Shown here: piece after piece, positions 1 through 12,600 of the stretch | Numbering within the stretch: the stretch's first letter is position 1 | Layout of the letters: every line of letters begins with the position of its first letter | From: Lingula anatina | Taxonomy: Eukaryota > Brachiopoda > Lingulata > Lingulida > Lingulidae | DNA length: 64,000 nt | Reading direction: 5' to 3' | Assembly (NCBI RefSeq): GCF_001039355.2 | Contig: NW_019776077.1 | Coordinates: 52,183 to 116,182, forward strand | Position numbers and translations under genes: made by a program | The notes under the pieces: model-generated | What the model was told of the DNA's origin: nothing | Seen by the model: the letters and a program-made list of their open reading frames with translations, nothing else | Database searches by the model: none

Positions 1-3000
1 TCACAGATGGAATAACCAACAAACTTGTTGGTTTATACCTTCCAGAAAATCCTAGCGACACAGTGTTGGTCCGCATTTATGGACAAAACACAGAGCTGTT
101 TATAGATAGAAAAAAGGAACTCCAAAATATGGTTTTGCTCCACAGCGCAGGGTGCGCTCCTGAGGTGTACTGCTCCTTCAATAATGGGCTGTGCTATGCA
201 TTTGTTCCTGGTATTGTTGGAAATAGAGATTTGGTCAGGGATGAGAAAGTCAGAAAGTGAGTTGTGCGCAGAGCTGTTTATGTTTGCGTGCTTGCATGTA
301 TGTGCATTGATACATGTGCATGCATTTAAGTTGCATTTATTTAATCACTTGAATTGCACATTTTAAATAACATTTGTGAATGTATAAAAAGAAGTCCCCA
401 AGCTTATTTAAAGAATTGTATTTTTTGATGTTTAAAGGTTAATATATTAGAATGATTATCCTTGCTACTGTATTCAGTCGATTATTTAAGAGTTTGGATA
501 ATTTCATGATTATCTTATGTGTAGTTTTTTCTCAAAGTTTTGTTGCAGTTGCTTTTTAAGGAAGGCAGTAAATCAAATGAACCGAAATTTCCATCATGAA
601 GTTTGACTTTCCATAGGCGATCACCATAGTTTATATAATGATCTGTTTTATCATAGTTATCCTAATGTTGATATTGTTGTTTACATATCTACTAGTACAT
701 GCAGTTATCTTATGGAAATTATGTACATGTATCTACCTTCAGATGGAAGTCACTCAATCAAAACAACAGAATTTTCCATCATGTACTCTAGTTTGACTTT
801 CCAAAGATAATGAACAGTAGGTAAATAAACTCTGTGTTACAGTGTATCTATTCATGGTTGCTCGATGGTGCTGTTATATCAAACAGTGATTTTATGGTGA
901 TATGGGTATTTACTTTGTAGGTTAATAGCCAAGGAGATGAGTAGAATTCATTCCATCCAAAATGCAGGCAGCATCAATGATAAAAAAATAAAAATCTCAC
1001 CAGAAGCTATGGTGTTCAAGAAAATCAGGTCCTGGTTAGAACTGGTGCCAGATCATCTTGACAATACAGAGCAGGATGAAAGGTTGGAAGACATCACATG
1101 AAAAAAAATATTGTTACCTTTTTGCGATGTGATGGAACTGGTATCTGTTGTAACTTAACATTTTTGTCTGACAAGGTACATTTTCCATAAACCGTAGTCC
1201 TGAATTGCTGCTCTTGTCGGTATTGTAAATTTTTGTCGGGGAACTTTTCTATAAATGGTTTGTATAGACATTCTCCTAGGGACAGCTTTATTTGACAATT
1301 AAGAATAAGATTTACAACTAAAATAAACAAATCTAACTGATATTTTATGTTTTATTCATTTATCCTAGCTTGGTCTTACATTTTGTGAACATGAATATGT
1401 ATAAGTTTTTTTTTAAAAGGTAACAGGATACTGCTCACTATTTGAAATGACCTGCATATTGACTTACTGCTATTGATCTGTTCTGGGTTTGTATTTAATT
1501 GTTGTTTAATAAAAAAGATTAAATCAGATTACAGTAGCCTTTTTTTCAGAGAATTGATTCATGAAATATATAAATTTTTGCTCTTCAACTAGATATCAAA
1601 GAGAAATCAAGAAGAGGCATGAATTAGAAGCTGAATTGTCTGAGCTCCAGGGACCATTAGAGGCTCTTAACTCACCAGTGGTGTTCTGTCACAATGACAT
1701 TCTCTGTGCTAACCTTGTGTATGATGCAAGTCAAGGTACTTAAGATAAGAGCATCATTGTTGTATTACAAATATTTTTGTGTGGTTTTCAGATTAAAAAA
1801 AATAATAAATTAAAAAAATAATTTGCATTGCTTAATATGCATTTTAGCAATGTATCTTTAATAGTTTTTTTAGATGGTTTTGATAAAATTTTAAACAAAG
1901 TGGATATCAACTTACTTTTGCATTAATTGCACATTGATAATTTAGATACAATGGTCTCAATTTTTAAAGTTAAGAAATCAATATATTGTGTCTCAAAAAT
2001 TTTTTTTGTAGATTACTGTCAGTTTTTGACTATTTTATGCAATATCCACTGACTTTTTGAATATGTATATGCACATTTCATATTTAGATAAGGTAGTGTT
2101 CATAGATTATGAATATGCTGACTACAATTATCAAGCTTTTGATATTGGAGACCACTTCTGTGAATTTGCAGGTACTGTCCACTTTCCTTCCTCCCACTCT
2201 CTCTCTCCTTTGAAGTGAATATTACATATATGATAACATTTTTTTGTATTTTAAACAAAGTTACTGTTATGTTTTAGAGACTCCAAGCACTTTGAGAACT
2301 TTTTGGTGTACATAAAAAAGATAATAAATAAAAATAAAATAAAATGAAAATAAAAAGATTGCTTGAAGACTTCTAATGTACCTAAGAAAGATAATGATAA
2401 ATAAGAATTAAATAAAATGAAAATAGAAAGACTGCTTGAAACTTTCTTGCTATAGTAGTTACACTGTCAGATTATTATTTTTTTAATGCATTTTTCATTT
2501 CCTCAGGGGTGGATGATGTTGACTACTCTTTATACCCTGACAAGGACTTGCAGCTGAAGTGGCTTAGAACTTATCTAGAATGTGAGAAAGAACTCAAAAA
2601 TCTACCAGCAAGTGATGTGACTGACAAGGATGTAGAGATATTATATGTTCAAGTGAATAAATTTGCTCTTGTAAGTATATAAAATGTTTATATATTTGAA
2701 TATAACAATTTACATCTATTAAACCTGTGGTGGTTCAATTGATCATGAGAATGCATTCAACTAAATGGCATGATATTCTAAAATTATTCTTTTTAATTCT
2801 TTGTGAAAATATAGAACAGTACTGTCATGCAGTTTTCTTTTTTCATTCAAAAAGCTCCACAAAAAGATCTTGCACCATAAATATTGCATTTTTACGAGTA
2901 TAATGGTCCCCCTTTAATTACAGCTCGCCCATTTCTTCTGGGGAGTTTGGGCTATCCTTCAAGCAAGATTCTCAAACATAGAATTTGACTTTGTTCAGTA

Positions 3001-3317
3001 AGTTATATTTCTTAAACTATATTTGTTACTATTTTAATTAAAAAAACACTGACTATATCATTACAATATCAAACATTTTTACATTCTGTTGTTTTAACTG
3101 ATTTTATGTGAAAAAGATAATGAAAATTTGAATAGTGTGTTTTCATGAGCATTCATCCTGGTAAAAAAACAAGTCGATTGTACTTTTATGTTATTCATAA
3201 TTGATATCTATTTTATTTATCATGTTATCTATTTTAATTTTTAGATATGCAGCACAGAGGTTTGGGGAATATTTCAATAGAAAGCATGAATTCTTAGCTC
3301 TGAAACTTCCACAGTAG
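1..3317 (+). CDS. ETNK1: Ethanolamine kinase, 3' seven exons (5' end outside window)
   Basis: Phosphorylates ethanolamine with ATP in the cytosol, the first step of the CDP-ethanolamine route to phosphatidylethanolamine. Exons read: 1-256, 921-1082, 1593-1735, 2088-2171, 2507-2670, 2924-2997, 3245-3317 (stop TAG 3315-3317); all phases join. The product contains VLVRIYGQNTELFIDRKKE, the catalytic loop FCHNDILCANLVYD (exon 3) and the metal-binding FIDYEYADYNYQAFDIG (exon 4), then the family's C-terminal YSLYPD and HFFWGVWAILQA stretches, ending LALKLPQ. These match ethanolamine kinase better than choline kinase (family knowledge). The usual DIGNHFNEF reads DIGDHFCEF here. The donor after exon 2 (AG/GTTGGA) is weak, so that border is the least certain. 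The N-terminal part lies upstream of the window. Family assignment is firm; individual borders are by eye. Confidence 0.93.
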
Positions 3318-6300
3318 AAAAAGTGTATATCAAGCCTTAAAAAAAAAAAGATTGGTACAGATAATATCAATGGCAGAAATATTCTGTGGAACTCATGGGG
3401 AAAGCAGGTGCACTTGTAGATAATTAGAAGTAAAATTTGCACAAATTGTATAATGTTGTGATCATGGTGTACTGATACAAGTTTTCTTGTATAGTTTCTT
3501 GCACAAAAGCTCCATATGCTCATCATATCATACTGACATGGAAATCATATCCCTGGCCTCAATTATTTAAGACAGAATACAGGTACTTACAAACGCAACA
3601 ATCAATTCTGCCGGCCATGTTCTACTATATAAAATACAATGCTGGCTCCACATTTCCAGTCTTGTTGACTGGAGTTCAGTCCAGATGACTCATCTCTGTA
3701 AACCATTTGAATACATTTGGCTCACCATAGTACGCCATTCTAATGACAAATGATTTCACTCCACGTAAGTTGTGTAGTGTGTGCATGTACTTGCATGCGT
3801 GCATTGGAGGCATATGTGCTTCCTACAGTGAACTGTTGTAATCATTTGAGATTCATATTGACTGGACGTTAAATATGCTGGCCTTATTGCACTGCATTTA
3901 TTGTAACATTTATTTAGCTTCTACTTTAAGGGATATCTTTAGTTTATACATTTGGTGTCAAGTCTGTTTTGCACAATATACATATATACTGTTGAATGAT
4001 TTGTACATTAATTGTTAAGATTTTGGATAATATTATTTTGTAGTGGTTTTATCATGTTATGTATATTTTAAAATCTTGGATAACTGTATATCGATGAGTT
4101 AATCAAATCATAAAAATGGTAACAAAATTTGTCCTACTTAAATCATAGAACTTCTGAAAGGATAACAAGGTATTTAGAGTTGTATAAATTGGACTTAAAA
4201 GGACTGTTTTTGATACTTCAGTGAATGATGGAAAACCATGATCATCTTGACATTTTTTTGTAATAAACAATATTGATAAAACTTAAGCATATTGTTTTTG
4301 TTGATTTTATTGGGCATTTTCCTGAGCTGCACTTTTTATTTCCACTTTGGACTTTAAGTAAAAGTAAGTTTGATGTTAATATTACACTTCATTAAAGACA
4401 CTTGTCTTCTCCAAACAGAAGGGCAATGGTTGAACTGCACAAATATTGCTTTTTCTGCTTAGTTTTTCTAAGCTTATCTTTAACTGAATTAAGTTTGTCT
4501 TAGTTTCACGGTGTTGATGGTGACTTATTTTAATCTATTTTGTGCTCTTTGGCACCATTCAAGTAAACTATTATGGAAATAATACAGTTTTTAATTGAAT
4601 GTGAATCTCCAATTAGGATGAATTAAAGGTGCTCAGTACCGACCTTTGACCCTCCTTTCCTGATGCTAGCCATAAGTCTGTAGTAATTCTGGGGAAATTA
4701 GAAAGCCCTTATCCTACACTAGAGGGCGAGTCCTATAAATTCTGCCATACATTTGAGGACTGACATTCATGTTGTGCGCAATTCAAAACTATCAATGAAG
4801 ATAGTCGACAGGTAGCAAGGTTGGTCAGGATGTGACATATTGGACTATTTTTTGGCAGGATACATGGTATATCTGTTAAAATGGGCAAAAAGTAAAACTT
4901 GCCATATCAGTTCAACAAGAATATATATATATTTTTTTTGCTTAATGTGTTTAAAATAGTACTCTTTTGCCCTGTATCTGTATTTTTTAATTGAATATTA
5001 GAAATACAAGATCTCACAGGGGACTCATATGGTTATTATAAATGCTGCTGAAGGTATATTGTGGTTGGTGTGCCTGTGTATAGCACACATTCATGGTATT
5101 AGTATAACACATGACTCTAGAACTTGTGAACCACAATATCAGTGAGGTTTAAAACAAACATGTTTTGCAGATGTGGATTATTTTTTTAAAAAAAAAGTTC
5201 ATTTTTTGTTTGCTGTAAGTAGTTGGTTCATCACTGTCCTAACAACTTTATCTAGTATAGTATAATTACCAAAAAATTAGGTAGATTCATTATCATGGAA
5301 TACAAAAAGAATTACATAACAGAACTGAAATCAAAACACCCACTCTTTTATTAAACTATGCTGCATGAAGCAGGCTAATGTGTTTGGGGTAATTTCTCAA
5401 AGTGTGATATGTTAGACTACAGTCTATATATTTTTTAATCTGTACAACTGAGCAACTGAAGATAAGGTGAAAATTAAGAAAAACAAATGTTGGCTTGCAT
5501 TATATAGCTTACTGTCAATTCATACCAGTATTTTCCTCATTCCTACTGAAGGATGGGACTAAATATTTTTATGACTTTTTTCTTAGATACGACTTTTTTC
5601 TAAGATACGAAATCAAGCACAGTTGGAATAAGTGCTTGTTGTGTTATTACAGCTCATTATAGCACAATGTGTGGGGGAGGGAGAAATAAAATCTCACTAT
5701 ATCAGAAATTAAATCTTACTTTATCAGAATACCATATTTCATTTCACAATCTAAGATCTGGGTCCAGCCTGTACCAGGACCTATTGCAGTAATTGAGCAC
5801 ATGCGAAATCCATCAAGTTTCCAGAACAAGCTGGCAGCTGCTTTTGTTGTGAATTTATATGCTGTTGTTTTGTATGTCCTGACTCCAACTCTGAGGCTGG
5901 AGTAGGATGGGATGTGCTTTGTGGGGATCTCTACCCAACCCAAAAAATTATCACTGAGATATGAAAGAAATGTGAAAAACTGGATTGTTTAATAGCAAAA
6001 TTATGTAAAACAATTCCACTTGGAGGTCATATTTCAAATGAGGTTATCGTGAAGGTGGTTTGGTGATAAATGAAGTCAGAAATCGTAATTGATGGCTTAT
6101 GTGCTGTCTTATCTTAAAGAAGAATGGTAAAATATTGAAAACAGGATTGTTAAAAGCATGATTCAGTTTTTATTAAACCTCAGATGATGAACTGATGATA
6201 TTAAAATTTCATTTTAACTGTATTCATACAAGTTAAGGATGTTTCTGATTACTGATTTAATCATCTTTTCTCTCAGTTAGTGTTTGCTGCTCAAAACATT

Positions 6301-6447
6301 ATGAAAATGTTAGGACAGATTTTAAGCTGAAAATGAATTTTTGATGGTTGGCACACATGGACACCCCCATAAGGGATTTGATGCAAAATGATACCTGCCA
6401 TGTACAGTGTGAGAGTCAGCTGACACTTCCTCAGCGTGTGTAGACAG
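3318..6447. other. Intergenic stretch, no gene recognised
   Basis: 3' UTR of the kinase gene followed by AT-rich sequence. A 75-codon minus-strand reading frame at 5716-5943 is the only open stretch of note; it has no recognisable domain or splice partners. No RNA gene or clear transposon end was seen. Confidence 0.6.
4262..4267 (+). terminator. Candidate polyadenylation signal of the ethanolamine kinase gene
   Basis: AATAAA about 945 bases after the stop codon, in an AT-rich 3' flank with no competing gene. Position and motif fit a long 3' UTR, but cleavage is not proven and other AT-rich hexamers are near. Confidence 0.4.
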
Positions 6448-6455
6448 TATTTAAG
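6448..6455 (+). promoter_or_regulatory. Candidate TATA-like element of the fasciclin gene
   Basis: TATTTAAG lies 240 bases upstream of the fasciclin gene ATG at 6696, followed by sequence free of in-frame coding. A start site near 6480 would give a leader of roughly 210 bases. Motif only; no transcript data. Confidence 0.35.
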
Positions 6456-6695
6456 CTGGGAAACAGAAGTTGTTTGCTGCCAACTTGCCTCTTGTTTTAT
6501 CAGAAGGGTTCACACTGTGTGCTTTGTGCAGAAATCATTCAAGCCATTCTGTTTTGTTTGAGACAAGGGCAAAACAAAGACACCACTTGGACACTTTATT
6601 AAACATCATTAATTTTAAACTTTTTTCTTTTCGGGCAATAGTTCTAAAGTGTTAGACTTGGGACAGTTGTACAACTCCAAGCTTTTGCACCTACT

Positions 6696-9600
6696 ATGAA
6701 TACCAGCATCTTGTCTGTGTTAATTCTAGTTATTTTGGTGGGAGTTAACTGCGGATTTCGGCCACGAGGCTCATTTCACAGTGATGATGGAGGCTGGGAT
6801 CCAGATAACTGGATGAAATGGATCCGCAACTCTGAGCGCCGTGATCGTGAACGAGGAAACAGAGGGAACAGAGGGGAACAGCCAGGAGAGTTGGACGAGG
6901 ATGAACTTGCACCAGAACTTTTTATACCTACAATAGAACCGCTGCCTTCTACTTCAGAACCAGATGTGAACTTCAACATTAAAGTTGGTGGACTTAAGTG
7001 AGTATATTGTCTTTTGATTTTTTTGGAAATTTTTGGATATGTCATTAAATTGTGGTAATGACTTTTCATTGAAGTCATTCCCACAATTTAATATTAAAAT
7101 AATTTTGTGCCTGATTTAATTGTTTTTCAAATTGATTTCAATCATGTGGTGACATGAAAGTTGATATCTACTTCAGAAAGTGAATATATATACAATATGA
7201 ATTTGTGGAATGGTGATTTTCATTACATCTTGATTTGTGTACATGTGACTTGTGTAGATGTATATAGCCTTAACTAAATTTGCTCTTTGTCAATCTCTGA
7301 AGTTTGCAAGTATCATACATTATGAACCAATTGGCTTTAATAAGACTTCTTGCCAAAACTTTTTTAACTTTCATAAGTTAATTTAATCAACATATGTTTG
7401 CCAATATGTTGTTCAAAAATTAAATTTAATTTAATTAAAAAAAAATGGAAGAATATCCTGTAAGCATGAGGTCCACATACATTTCTCAGTTGGCCACAAA
7501 ACAAACGTTCAGTCACGTGCTGTCCACTATATGGTAGGTTGGTATAAACATACCAAAAGTGTTTTCATGGAATATGTTCTTGTGATTGAGAAAACAGACA
7601 GACTTAATTGGAATATGTGATCATAAGCACTTTACAATACTGGTAAATGTTTCAGCACTCTTAAACACTGCGCCACTTTGATCGTTGCTTTCTAAATTGA
7701 TAATGGCTTGTGCTGTTTTTGTTTTTTCAACCCTGTAAAGTTTCTCAAAAGAATGCCTATGTTAATTATGCTATTTCAGTAAATGTTGTGGCAATGTGGC
7801 AAACTGCAGGAATATGCATTGGCTATCCATTGACAACATTTAGTTGCTTATTGTAACCTTCATTTAGAAGCTATGTAATTGCAGTTGCAAATGACCATGA
7901 TGTTTCAAAACCTTATGTAATATTCCAATGCAAGTTTTCAAAATAGTTGTGTCTTACTGTTCCTTAATAGTCAATGTTGATTTGATTTAACTTGGTAGAA
8001 TCAGAATTTGATTGTGTTAAACCTTTATTTTATTTTATACATTTTACTTTTTTGCAGAAATTGAATATTTAGTCTTGATTTGATTAAATTTGGTAGAGTG
8101 TTAAAGCAGCTTTGTACTGGTATATTTTCTATTTCTTCCTTTTCAGCCTGGGATGGGATGGTATTTTTTCACAACATGAAGGGAAATGGCCAAATATCTT
8201 TAGAAGAATATTTAGTGGTCCACCAAAACCCTGGTGGAAAGGGTGAGTTTAAGGATATGTTTTGAACTTTTTTTTAAATTAGAGGATTTTGCATCTGAAA
8301 TACTTTCTTTAACTGCAGTACTTGTAATATGGTCAACTTATTGTATATTATACAATAGAATGTAGAATAAAAAAAAACGCTAGACCTAATATTAGTAATA
8401 TAAAAGATTTCATAATATGTTTTGTAATATATACCGGTATGTATTATTCCTTTGTCACTGACATATGAATACAAAACCGCTCTACACAAAAAAAAAGAAA
8501 GAAAATTGTGTCCAAAATTAGTTTGAAAGAAGTTTGTGAACAAATAACATCCGTATGTTTGAGAATATCTTGTGCTTTATTCACAGCACATTAGTGGGAA
8601 ACTTAAGTAATTACACAATTGACTATTTTTGGAGTTTTTCTATTAGGAGCTTAAAAAAAAAAACAATTGCGAGTTAGTTAGATGATATTAGTTGTTATTT
8701 TAATATAGGAGTTCAACAAATTTAAGAATTGCAAATTTTTAAGTGTTGGGGTATGTCTTCACACTTTGTTTATCATAGTGTATACACATGCGAACATGGG
8801 TAATATCAAAGCTAAGAACACACACTTGGGTATAAGGGCAGTTATCCAATGAAACTTCAATGGGTCCTTATCAAATTTCAGTTATAAGACAATAAGCCTA
8901 TTGTATATCATGTGAAAAAAATTATCCAAATATTAAACATTTTGATATATAAGAAAATAAACCAAAACAAAGTCCTCTAGTTGATATAAATGATTTTCAG
9001 AGGCAAACAAATAAAAGTGTTGAGTTGTTTTCCCTTTGCTTCTTTGAAATAAAAACACCAACACAAAAAGATTTAAGTCCAGTATTCAAGTTCTCTGCTT
9101 CTAGTAATCTTAACCATTGCAATTTTTTAGACCTAATGTGTGTGTGACCAGAGAAGAGAGGAATGAGACTGTTCCAGGTATTGTGACTCACCATCGAGTG
9201 TTTGCCAACTCCTACTGTGACGAAACAGAAACATCATACAAGTGCACTACAGAGTAAGAAAAACTTGTTCACTTATAGTTTCTTAACATATTTTTTATTT
9301 GTTTTATTTGTCATCAAAACTATTTGTTCTATCTTGCATTCATTTATTGATTTTGATTCTTTCTCATGCCTTCTTTTTTTTCTTGGTCTCTCACTCTTTT
9401 ACTTTCTATTTAATAGTATGCATCATTTAGTGAGTATTAAAGCATGCACTCTGACCACTGGGTTATAGTAGTCTATTACAAAATTATTGTATGGTATACT
9501 TAAATTTTGTATACTATTTTAGAGACCCCTGATATCAGAGGGTAATAAAAGCACAGGAAGAACTGTATTCTGCTATCTTGTCTTCAAAACTATAAATTAA

Positions 9601-12600
9601 CTCCAGCAAACTGATCTGGCTTCAATTCAAGCATTATCGTCTATGAAATTGCATTTCACAGCGTCACAGTCTACGGTATCAAGAGGTCATTTGTTGTTAC
9701 CTATGAATGTTGCCATGGTTTTGAAAAACCAGCAGGGGCATCTGGATGCACTAAGAGTATGTATAAATTCTTGATGTTAGCAATATCATTATGTATTATT
9801 AGGAACCTATATGATGCTAGATTTTTTCTCTTTTAAACTGTTGTCTTATGTGAGATTACCAGTACTTATGGTTCAGAACAAACAAACAACAAAAAAATGA
9901 ATGAAATAATAACCAGTTTGATCTTTTTGTATTAATTCCTGTTCATTCGTAGTATTTTATTTTCATTGCACAAAAAGGAAGAGAGAGACTTCTTTCCATA
10001 TTATTAAGCAATTTGAGAAAAAATTAAATAATATTAAGCAATTTGAGAAAAAATTCAGTGTGTCTGTAAATTGTGAGTTCAAGGGGGAGTAGAGCAAGTG
10101 CTGCCAAACAATAACATACCAGTGCATCTGCCATTTCAGTGCAGAAAAAATAAGATCTGGGTGGTTGAACCCCCCACCACCCCCCACCCCACCCCCTCAA
10201 ATTCTGTCAAGAAAAGTTTCTCTTTTTTATCTGAAAGTTTACTTTCTGCCACATGGGATTGTCACTACATCCCTGTCACATTTGAATAAAAAAACAACAG
10301 TTTATAAATACTTCATTCTGTTTCCTGTGGAGAGTTTTAACACAACTGACTGTGCTTTTAAGTACATGGTTAAAAAAAGAAGGCCTAAAGATTTCTTGAA
10401 AAAGAGAAGAACGAATGTATAAAAAAGTTTTGAGTGTTTTCAGAAGATCAGTGCCTGACTTAGAAATGCTAGTTCTATTAGTTAAATGTATTTAATTGGG
10501 ATGAACATCATATCAATTTTTTTTAAATGGCCATTTACATTTGAATATTTCACTTTAAAAATGAAATGTTCTAACATTCTCTATAGAATATATAAGTTCC
10601 AATTTATACTAGTTTTTTTTTTATTTCAAGAAAAACTACATTTTGTCACTCTGAGACCTTTTTTTTTAATAGAATTAGTACTGAAGAACTTGGTGGAGAC
10701 TGCCAGAGATCTGGACTCAGATGAGTTCTTAAGGGCTGTGGACAGTGTTGGTCTAACAGATACCTTGAAAGTTGAAAATCTAACATTGTTTGTACCAACC
10801 AATGAGGCTATCAAGGCATACCTGGAGAAAGACTCACAGGTAATTATACTTACTGTATCCACTGACACACTAAGGATTTATACTTCCTCCGAAAATTTGG
10901 GGCGGGGGGAGGAGGAATCTAGGAAGGACATTCTCTTACTTTCATTTAACATATTTGCATGCATGCAAAATGCAAAAAATAAATAATTAATAATAATAAT
11001 AAGAATAAGAATAAGAATAATAATTAAATATTAATAATAATAATGTAATGTAAGAAAAGCTTAATAGTGTTTCCTGTATCACTGTTGGCCCCCTGGTTAA
11101 GTCAATAATACTCTTCACTGTAAATTGGTTTGCTTTCTAGCATAAATACTATTTGAAATTAACTTTGGGTTCTTTTAAGTTTTATAAACAAAACCATTTT
11201 AAAATTAATGCTTACTAGGCTCATGTTTTTTTGCTTAAGTTGATTTCATATTATAATCAACAGGAACTAAAGTGCGTCAAATGCTGTATCAGATCAAGGA
11301 GTTACAACTGTTGTAACTCCTTGATCAGATGTTTTTTTATGAGAGAAAGATGGCTGTATAGATACTGCATTTGGTACTTCACCCTTTTCACTGATACAGT
11401 TTTACTTTTGGTTAGAAAAATAAATTCTAATAGAGAATTGACTCTTAAAGATGCTGTTTTAGATTATCTAACAGTTTTTTATAGATGAAGATTTATTGGG
11501 TGTATTTGGCAAGAGAAATGTTTGTCAGATGTTTTTAAGTGGAAAAAAGCAATTTTTTTTTGGTTTCATTCCGGCATGTGTTCTTTATAAACCTTGTCTT
11601 GCAATAAAAAGGCCCATAGTTTTCAGACATCTGGACCTTTCTACATGCAAAAGGTTGCAGTGACTTAATGGCTGCCATCCAATCCTTTCTTCTTGAATAA
11701 CATCCTAGCTTAAAAACATCTTATGAAACAACCATGAGTCATTTGTCCAAAATCCAACACTGCTTGCAATATTAGGAACCTTATGTAAGTAAAAGAGGTT
11801 TAAGGAAATAACATGCTAACTTTTGAATTGGCTTATCAGAAACAAACCATTGCAGCTCCTAATACAAATATATATACTTTCTCACAGTCCTAGAAATAAA
11901 AGTTGTTATTGGAAAAGTTTCAAAATTTAATCAAATTTAAGCAACGCACTCTATCAAATTTAAAGAAAAACTATAGTAAGATATAAAAGTAAAAGGTTGC
12001 ATGTTTCAGAAGCTTCTCCCTGGTGTTATATTAGTGGACGGGACCCTTGCAGAGATGGCCAGTGACCTGCGGGCAGTACTTGAGGGCCATGTGGTGCCTG
12101 GCTTCCTGAAATCAAGCAACTTCACTGATGAGAACCTTATCAGTACAGTGCTGCCACCTGTCAAGTTAAGGACCAACCTTTATGATGTGCCACGCAGGGT
12201 AAGATGAGGACACATCCCAGTTAATTCTGATAAAACCAATACTATTTTCTTAATTTTAGACAATTAATTATGACTTCTTTCATCTTTAAACCTTACAAAT
12301 ACATTATCATAAAGATTTACATAAAAGTTTTCATTTACAATTCCATTTTATAAGTTTTTTGTACACGTACACTTAACCAGTCAAATAACAACTCATTTCA
12401 ATTTTAACTTTTTTGTGTGCTTTATGCAATAATATTAAACTTCACAATTTACTGCAAGCTTTATACAATCCATTATTTACTACTTTCCAGTTAACCACCA
12501 TCAACTGTGCCAAGGTGCTGTCATCTGACCACCAAGCCATCAATGGGGTCATTCACAAAGTGGACAGGGTCCTGAAGCCAGCCACAGATACTGTTATGGA

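Noticed and set aside
5716-5943. 75-codon minus-strand open frame between the kinase and fasciclin genes
   Set aside because: The peptide has a protein-like look, but there is no recognised domain, splice partner or promoter; it could be a decayed exon, not enough to call.
10098-10422. Overlapping plus-strand frames rich in proline in a fasciclin intron
   Set aside because: They arise from a poly-C tract (CCCCCCACCACC) inside an intron, flanked by properly spliced EMI and FAS1 exons.
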